In this document: piece after piece, positions 15,480-19,850 of the stretch
Layout of the letters: each line of letters opens with the position of its first letter
Numbering within the stretch: the stretch's first letter is position 1
DNA from: CAYVBJ01 sp964415185
GTDB taxonomy: Bacteria; Bacteroidota; Rhodothermia; Balneolales; Balneolaceae
Direction of reading: 5' to 3'
Length of the DNA: 19,850 nt
NCBI GenBank assembly: GCA_964415185.1
Contig: CAYPZI010000048.1
Coordinates: 1-19,850, forward strand
Notes under the pieces: model-generated
What the model saw: only the letters and a program-made list of their open reading frames with translations
What the model was told of the DNA's origin: nothing
Databases searched by the model: none
Position numbers and translations under genes: made by a program

Positions 15480-16904
15480 TCAGTTCTCCGGGAAATTGAT
15501 TTTTTTCAATTTGTTCCTGATTGTCCTGTCTGACACATTTAGCAGCTTTGCGGCTTCCTTCTGGTTACCGTTGGTCCGCTCGAGTGCTTTTTTGATCATA
15601 ACCAATTCCATTTCGTCGATTGGCATCACCGGCAACTCGCCTGATATCTCATTTGACAGAACTTCATCTACATTCTTGAAGATACCACTTTCGGCATGTT
15701 TCAAAGCTACAACAGGAGAATTTTGCGACATAATCACGGCTCTCATCATATAGTTTTCAAGCTCCCTTACATTTCCCGTCCAGGTTTTGCTCTTCAGTAA
15801 ATCGAGAAGTTCCTCTTCGATTTCTTTTTTTTCAAATCCGTATTCCTTGCAATATTTGTCACAAAAATATTGAGCCAATGGTGGGATGTCCTCAACGCGG
15901 TCGCGTAATGGAGGCAAGATGACCGGGAAAACATTCAGCCTGTAATAGAGGTCACTTCTGAACTCTCCGTTTTTAATGGCTTCACCAACATTTCTATTGG
16001 TAGTGGCAATGATCCTCACATCGGCCTTTCGGGTTTTCTGGCTTCCTACTTTTTTGTATTCCTTTTCCTGCAATACCCTTAGCAGTTTCGCCTGAACATT
16101 AATATCAATTTCAGTAATCTCATCCAATAGCAGGGTGCCGCCTTCAGCTTCACTAAAGGCACCCTCCTTATCTTCAACGGCACCAGTGAAGGATCCTTTT
16201 TCGTGGCCAAATAATGTGCTTTCCACTAGTTCGGTGGGAAGGTTGGCACAGTTAATTTTAACGTAGGGCTTGCCGGCGCGGTCACTGTGCGAATGGACCA
16301 ATCCGGCATAGACTTCTTTGCCTGTACCGCTCTCGCCCTGGATCAGTATAGGTGCATTTGTCGGGGCAATTTGTTTTAAAATCTCAATAAGATGCTTGAT
16401 TTTCGGACTTTCACCAACCATAACGGGTTTCTTGTCGGAGGAAGCCGATTTTTGATGGCTGCCATTCCGTTTAGAAGCATGAACCGTACCATTTGAATCC
16501 CCGTTTTTCAAAAGCCCGTTGCTTCTCTTTTCGAGATGGGAAGTGTTTTCAAAATATTGGTTGATGCGGTGCAGAAACTCCTTGCCGGTAAAAGGTTTTG
16601 TAATGTAATCGAACGCCCCTTTGCGCATGGCATTTACCGAATGGCTGATATTACCGAACCCTGTAATCAGAATTACACCGGGCGGTGACTTCATTTTACG
16701 CACCTGGTTAAGCACGTCATCACCGGTCATTTCATCCATCTTTACATCGGTGACTACAAGCCGGGGTTGTTTTTTATCAATTTCCTTCAAAGCCTGCCGG
16801 GCTGAAGTGAATGCATCTACTTCAAACGAATTGTTTTGAAGATGCTCTCTCATGTAGTCCAAAATGTTGGAGTCGTCGTCTATTAGAAAAATTCGTTTAT
16901 CCAT
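15480..16904 (-). CDS. Sigma-54-dependent response regulator (NtrC/FlrC type)
   Basis: A DNA-binding activator of sigma-54 promoters, 474 residues. The receiver domain (1-118) has acidic pocket residues near 9-11, phospho-acceptor Asp53, Thr81 and Lys103. The AAA+ domain (about 163-400) has Walker A GESGTGKE at 190-197, sigma-54 contact loop GSFTGA at 237-242, Walker B GGTLLLDE at 255-262, and arginine fingers in FRSDLYYRLNVFP. A Fis-type helix-turn-helix closes it (about 444-470). The linker at 119-160 is low-complexity. GSFTGA departs from the common GAFTGA at one tolerated position. No histidine kinase gene lies beside it. Its setting among flagellar genes suggests a FlrC/FleR/FlgR-like role, but NtrC-like regulators are numerous, so the target is not certain. 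Confidence 0.93.
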   Translation of the reverse strand: MDKRIFLIDDDSNILDYMREHLQNNSFEVDAFTSARQALKEIDKKQPRLVVTDVKMDEMTGDDVLNQVRKMKSPPGVILITGFGNISHSVNAMRKGAFDYITKPFTGKEFLHRINQYFENTSHLEKRSNGLLKNGDSNGTVHASKRNGSHQKSASSDKKPVMVGESPKIKHLIEILKQIAPTNAPILIQGESGTGKEVYAGLVHSHSDRAGKPYVKINCANLPTELVESTLFGHEKGSFTGAVEDKEGAFSEAEGGTLLLDEITEIDINVQAKLLRVLQEKEYKKVGSQKTRKADVRIIATTNRNVGEAIKNGEFRSDLYYRLNVFPVILPPLRDRVEDIPPLAQYFCDKYCKEYGFEKKEIEEELLDLLKSKTWTGNVRELENYMMRAVIMSQNSPVVALKHAESGIFKNVDEVLSNEISGELPVMPIDEMELVMIKKALERTNGNQKEAAKLLNVSDRTIRNKLKKINFPEN

Positions 16905-17078
16905 ACTGTAATGAGATCAATTACAATTAACCGAAACCTTAGGTTGCTCTGCCGCAAAACTCTTATTTAGCTGCGGGTATTCAAAAAACATCAGTTTCAA
17001 AACTCAAACCAAATGTTTATAAATGGAACTAAACACTATTAAGAAGACAGATGGGCAGGCAGATTGTTACAGAAAAAA

Positions 17079-17528
17079 TCAGAGATTTGATAAATCTTTA
17101 ATTATTTTTTCGGCAATCTCATCCCTGACGGAATCGCTCCGGGTCAGGAATTCAATTTTTTCCGAATTTAAAGGTTCGGGACCTGTTTCTTCTGAAGAAG
17201 TGCGTATAAAACTCTCAACTTTATCGATATCCTTTTTTAACTTTTCCGAGACTTTGTTGCGGACAGAACCCCCTTCATAAAACCCGTTCTTAATATTTTT
17301 TCTTATCCTGTCGAGATCTCCCGACTTTTTTGCATCCAGCTTGGATAAAACATCTTTGCCAAAAGCCACATCATTTTCAAACCGGGTACCTGAAATCCGG
17401 AGTTTGTCCGATTCCGGTTTGCCTGCTTTCGATACAGCCGGCTGGTTTTCTTTGTTCTGAACCTGGTTTGTAGCGCCGGGTTTATTCACCGGGCGGCCGG
17501 GTATGTTATTTATGTTTTGAACAGACAT
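17079..17528 (-). CDS. flgM: Anti-sigma-28 factor FlgM
   Basis: Binds FliA and blocks late flagellar transcription until the hook is complete and FlgM is exported. The 149 residues are longer than enteric FlgM (about 97). A disordered, Asn/Gln/Pro-rich N-terminus (1-45) precedes the LRISGTRFEND stretch. The FlgM signature follows at about 72-102 (LDRIRKNIKNGFYEGGSVRN, then KVSEKLKKDI). A second helix of similar wording ends the protein (132-149). It is the last gene of the fliS-fliD-fliT-like operon, 12 bases after its neighbour. If the promoter at 19716-19742 is real, FlgM is made under FliA control, giving negative feedback. Confidence 0.8.
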   Translation of the reverse strand: MSVQNINNIPGRPVNKPGATNQVQNKENQPAVSKAGKPESDKLRISGTRFENDVAFGKDVLSKLDAKKSGDLDRIRKNIKNGFYEGGSVRNKVSEKLKKDIDKVESFIRTSSEETGPEPLNSEKIEFLTRSDSVRDEIAEKIIKDLSNL

Positions 17529-17540
17529 GACTGGGATATT

Positions 17541-17945
17541 TTAATACGTTCCTGATTTTGTATCCATAAATAAGGAAACATTGCTTTGTCCGTATTTATT
17601 GCCGTTACCGTAAGAAGCTTTTGCGCCTTTAAGCTGATCAATTTGCTTTAAATGATTTAATTTTTTCAGCTTAAGGCTCTTAAGGTTACTGTTTAAATTC
17701 TTCTCAAGCAAGTTCAGGCGCACAAACAGGTCTTTTATTTTACCAAGTGCCTGTTTTTCGGGGGCAGGCGGATTGGAATTTTCATTCAATTCAACCCATT
17801 TAAATTTGGCTTCAGACAATAACCGGGCTCTTTCGGTGTACAGGATTTCAATTTTATCCATATCCGGCTCGTCTTTTTCAAGCTCCATAAGAATTGAGTA
17901 ACCTGTATTGAGTACTTTTTCGAGTCTGTTGAATATAATGTCCAT
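17541..17945 (-). CDS. Small helical protein, probable FliT-like chaperone
   Basis: A 134-residue cytoplasmic protein with a mainly helical, charged N-terminal 100 residues (leucine- and lysine-rich, for example RLNLLEKNLNSNLKSLKLKK). The C-terminal 30 residues are Gly/Asn/Ser-rich and probably disordered. It shares no strict motif I can name. It sits directly downstream of fliD (19-base gap) and upstream of flgM. In many flagellar loci this place is taken by FliT, the FliD chaperone, with the same size and helical make-up. I call it FliT-like on context and architecture only. Confidence 0.5.
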   Translation of the reverse strand: MDIIFNRLEKVLNTGYSILMELEKDEPDMDKIEILYTERARLLSEAKFKWVELNENSNPPAPEKQALGKIKDLFVRLNLLEKNLNSNLKSLKLKKLNHLKQIDQLKGAKASYGNGNKYGQSNVSLFMDTKSGTY

Positions 17946-17964
17946 GGCTCAATTTGCTTTTATT

Positions 17965-19344
17965 TTAGAATGAATTAAATCCAAGCGCGGCCTGGAAATT
18001 CAGGACCTGGTTAAATTGTCTTTCACCGTTATCGATTACCTGTTGAAGCCGTGTAAATTCGCTGCGTAGCTGCTCTTCACGCCTTTCCAGGAACCGGGTT
18101 TCCCGGTCGATCCGGTCGTTGGTGCGGTCAATTCTTGAATCCAGTGCGCTTTCGATATTATCAAGCAGGTTATTGTTACCGGATAGAGAAAGTTCAACAC
18201 TGTTTTTCAGCCTTTGCACAATTCCGTCTGTTCCGGCAAAAAATTCTTCAATCAGTTCCGGCTGGGTAGCAAGAAAAGATTCGAGTTTGTCAGCGTCATC
18301 GATGGAAAGGCTGCCTTCCTGCGAAATGGAAATCCCGATATCGGAAATGGATTGCACACCCGGATCGCTCAGGCCTGTTACCGGTAACAACAGGCTTTGC
18401 CTCATATTGATACTCAAATTTCTCAATGACCTTTCGCGTTGTAAAATGCCCCTGTTTCCGGATTCGCCGTCAATAAACGTTTTGCTTCTGATTTCGCTAT
18501 TCAGCTTGTTAAAACTCTCAATAAAACTTTCAATACCGGAAACCGCAGCTTCCGTGTCTTTTGTAATGTTGATTTGGCCCGTTCCGGCCTGCCCGGATAA
18601 TTCAAATGTTACACCTTCAATAGCATTTTCAACCACATTCGATGACCTTGTCATCTCAATTCCATCGATCGAAAACATGGCGTCGAGCTCGGTCACATCA
18701 AATAAACGGTCCAGGTTCAGATTTTGGAAATCACCCTGGATATTTGTGATTGAAATCTGGCTGGTACTTCCAGTGTCGCTGCTTTTCAAGCTGAGGGCCG
18801 ATTCAGTGTCGCTGGTCTGAATTTTGGATGCCGAAACCTGGTCACCTGCCTGATCATTAACGGCATCCCGTATGGCAGCCAATACTTCATCATTGGTTAA
18901 ACCGTTAGTATCAAGGCTGATGGTTACAGGATCTCCCCCGCCCACTGTAATTTCAAAAGAACCGCTGCCGTTTACCGATAACCCGGTGCCGTCAGTTGCA
19001 AATGAAGCCGATGTCATCGTATCACGGCGGGCCATTTGGGTAACCTGGATGTCAAAAGATCCTGTGTTGTCGACCCCGTCATTCGATACAATTTGAATTC
19101 CTTCAAATGTGCTTTCGGTTTTGAGCGGCCTGAATGATTGGGCGGACTCATCGGAAAATTTATTCAAAATAGTTTGGAACGACGAAAATGCAGAACCGAT
19201 ATCATTCAGGGCCTTTTTCTGCGATTCGATGTTATTGAGATCGGAGCGCAACTGATCCCTTTTCAGTCCGTCCAGACGAAGGATTTGCTGAATGGAGCTT
19301 TCAAAAGGATTTGATTGCCGTATAAGGTCGCTTGCCGAGATCAT
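17965..19344 (-). CDS. fliD: Filament cap protein FliD (HAP2)
   Basis: Caps the growing filament and folds flagellin in place. The 459 residues match the family length. The N-terminal region has NPFESSIQQILRLDGLKRDQ and a helical stretch to about 65, then GSFDIQVTQMARRDTMTSAS (about 94-113), the FliD signature. The middle holds the D2/D3-like domains (NGSGSFEITVGGG, GIEMTRSSNVVENAIEGVTF). The C-terminal coiled coil (about 395-450) ends in FTRLQQVIDNGERQFNQVLN and the short FQAALGFNSF tail. It overlaps fliS by four bases (ATGA). Confidence 0.95.
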   Translation of the reverse strand: MISASDLIRQSNPFESSIQQILRLDGLKRDQLRSDLNNIESQKKALNDIGSAFSSFQTILNKFSDESAQSFRPLKTESTFEGIQIVSNDGVDNTGSFDIQVTQMARRDTMTSASFATDGTGLSVNGSGSFEITVGGGDPVTISLDTNGLTNDEVLAAIRDAVNDQAGDQVSASKIQTSDTESALSLKSSDTGSTSQISITNIQGDFQNLNLDRLFDVTELDAMFSIDGIEMTRSSNVVENAIEGVTFELSGQAGTGQINITKDTEAAVSGIESFIESFNKLNSEIRSKTFIDGESGNRGILQRERSLRNLSINMRQSLLLPVTGLSDPGVQSISDIGISISQEGSLSIDDADKLESFLATQPELIEEFFAGTDGIVQRLKNSVELSLSGNNNLLDNIESALDSRIDRTNDRIDRETRFLERREEQLRSEFTRLQQVIDNGERQFNQVLNFQAALGFNSF

Positions 19345-19682
19345 GCCAGAAAACCGGTTTTGTTAACTCTGTTTAAATTAACCTTGTTTTTTACCACTCC
19401 TTCATTCCAGGCTTGCCTGATTGGTTCGAGCAATGTCCGGACTTCTTCAAATTTATCTTCATCCAAAATGGTTTTGCAATATGTATAGAGCTCATACAAG
19501 GTGGATGAGAGTTCATATTCAAAGTTGAGTGACTTGATAAGCGCGTCCAGAATATCTTTCGCCCGGCCGGCATCCTGTTTGTAGCAGGACTGAATTGCCA
19601 TATCGTACAATTTCGAAACCAGCTCCTCAGGGCTTGCTTGTGTAATTGCCTGTCGTTGATATTCTAAATAAGCGTTTTTCAT
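19341..19682 (-). CDS. fliS: Flagellin chaperone FliS
   Basis: A small four-helix-bundle cytoplasmic chaperone that binds the flagellin C-terminus and brings it to FlhA. The 113 residues include the FliS opening, AYLEYQRQAITQASPEELVS then KLYDMAIQSC (about 4-33). The helical body ends near LLEPIRQAWNEG, and a lysine/asparagine-rich tail follows. First gene of the fliS-fliD-fliT-like-flgM operon. A good sigma-28 promoter match ends 34 bases upstream of the ATG. No Shine-Dalgarno is present. Confidence 0.95.
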   Translation of the reverse strand: MKNAYLEYQRQAITQASPEELVSKLYDMAIQSCYKQDAGRAKDILDALIKSLNFEYELSSTLYELYTYCKTILDEDKFEEVRTLLEPIRQAWNEGVVKNKVNLNRVNKTGFLA

Positions 19683-19715
19683 GATTTAAGCGGTTTTTAA
19701 ATTCATTTTATTAAG

Positions 19716-19742
19716 TTATCGTCAGACAGGCGGCAGACTTAA
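19716..19742 (-). promoter_or_regulatory. Sigma-28 (FliA) promoter of the fliS operon
   Basis: Read on the minus strand: TTAAGTCT (19735-19742), 11 bases (19724-19734), then GACGATAA (19716-19723). Against the sigma-28 consensus TAAAGTTT-N11-GCCGATAA this is 6 of 8 and 7 of 8 with exact spacing. The site lies 34 bases before the fliS ATG. FliA itself is encoded at 522-1280. Confidence 0.7.
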
Positions 19743-19776
19743 ATCATTTTTAAAATTTTTTTGAAAAAAATTTCAT

Positions 19777-19815
19777 AAAAAAACCCGGTTCGGGGTTGAA
19801 ACCGGAACCGGGTTT
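19777..19815 (-). terminator. Intrinsic terminator of an operon to the right
   Basis: On the minus strand an 11-bp perfect stem AAACCCGGTTC / GAACCGGGTTT (arms at 19805-19815 and 19781-19791, 13-base loop) is followed by a T-run (A-run at 19777-19783 on the plus strand). It lies upstream of the fliS promoter, so it ends a minus-strand transcript entering from the right of the window and insulates fliS from it. Confidence 0.8.
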
Positions 19816-19850
19816 GTGCATTTGGTGAATCCTGAACAGCAGCTTTATGT

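Noticed and set aside
16935..16945. AACCT-T-AGGTT palindrome before the response regulator gene as an operator
   Set aside because: Five-base half sites of this kind occur by chance, and there is no second copy to support it.
18119..18820. 233-codon open frame on the plus strand
   Set aside because: Antisense to fliD; serine/leucine-rich product without domain features.
1..19850. tRNA, rRNA, CRISPR array or defence genes
   Set aside because: I looked for cloverleaf ends, regularly spaced repeats and nuclease/helicase motifs and saw none; the window is taken up by flagellar genes.

Overview
The window is almost entirely one flagellar biosynthesis locus of a diderm (Gram-negative-type) bacterium. 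The P-ring gene flgI, the L-ring gene flgH and the ring chaperone gene flgA are all present, so the flagellum crosses a peptidoglycan layer and an outer membrane. Start codons almost never have a Shine-Dalgarno sequence in front of them and are preceded by A/T-rich stretches. With moderate GC, this fits the Bacteroidota/Rhodothermota/Balneolota side of the FCB group better than Proteobacteria or Firmicutes. That placement is an inference from style, not from a marker gene.

Layout: (1) 1-521 is non-coding and full of degenerate short repeats. (2) 522-6088, minus strand, is a tight export/regulation operon read flhB > flhA > flhF-like > 69-aa membrane protein > fliA (sigma-28). (3) 6089-6615 is a divergent intergenic region with a 92-bp inverted repeat and a candidate sigma-54 promoter. 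(4) 6616-15362, plus strand, is a rod/ring/hook-junction operon: flgF, flgG, flgA, flgH, flgI, flgJ (rod-binding domain only), a 124-bp palindromic MITE-like element, flgN, flgK, flgL and a glycosyltransferase-like/TPR protein. (5) 15480-16904, minus strand, is a sigma-54-activating response regulator. (6) 17079-19682, minus strand, is a filament-cap/late-regulation operon read fliS > fliD > fliT-like > flgM, with a good sigma-28 promoter match just upstream of fliS. (7) At the right edge an intrinsic terminator on the minus strand ends an operon lying beyond the window.

How the genes work together: FlhA/FlhB form the export gate. FlgF/FlgG/FlgJ build the distal rod, and FlgA/FlgH/FlgI the rings around it. 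FlgN chaperones FlgK/FlgL, the hook-filament junction. FliS, FliD and a FliT-like protein serve filament growth. FliA is the late-class sigma factor and FlgM its antagonist. The response regulator and the possible sigma-54 site before flgF suggest a sigma-54 middle-class / sigma-28 late-class hierarchy.

Most unusual points: the FlhF homologue has lost its recognisable GTPase motifs, and the gene slot usually held by flhG (the FlhF-activating ATPase) holds a 69-aa two-helix membrane protein instead. FlgH has no lipoprotein cysteine but carries a C-terminal hydrophobic helix. The flgJ stop codon is made by the end of a MITE-like element. FlgM has an apparently duplicated C-terminal helix. The protein after flgL looks like a GT2-TPR glycosyltransferase with an altered DXD motif.
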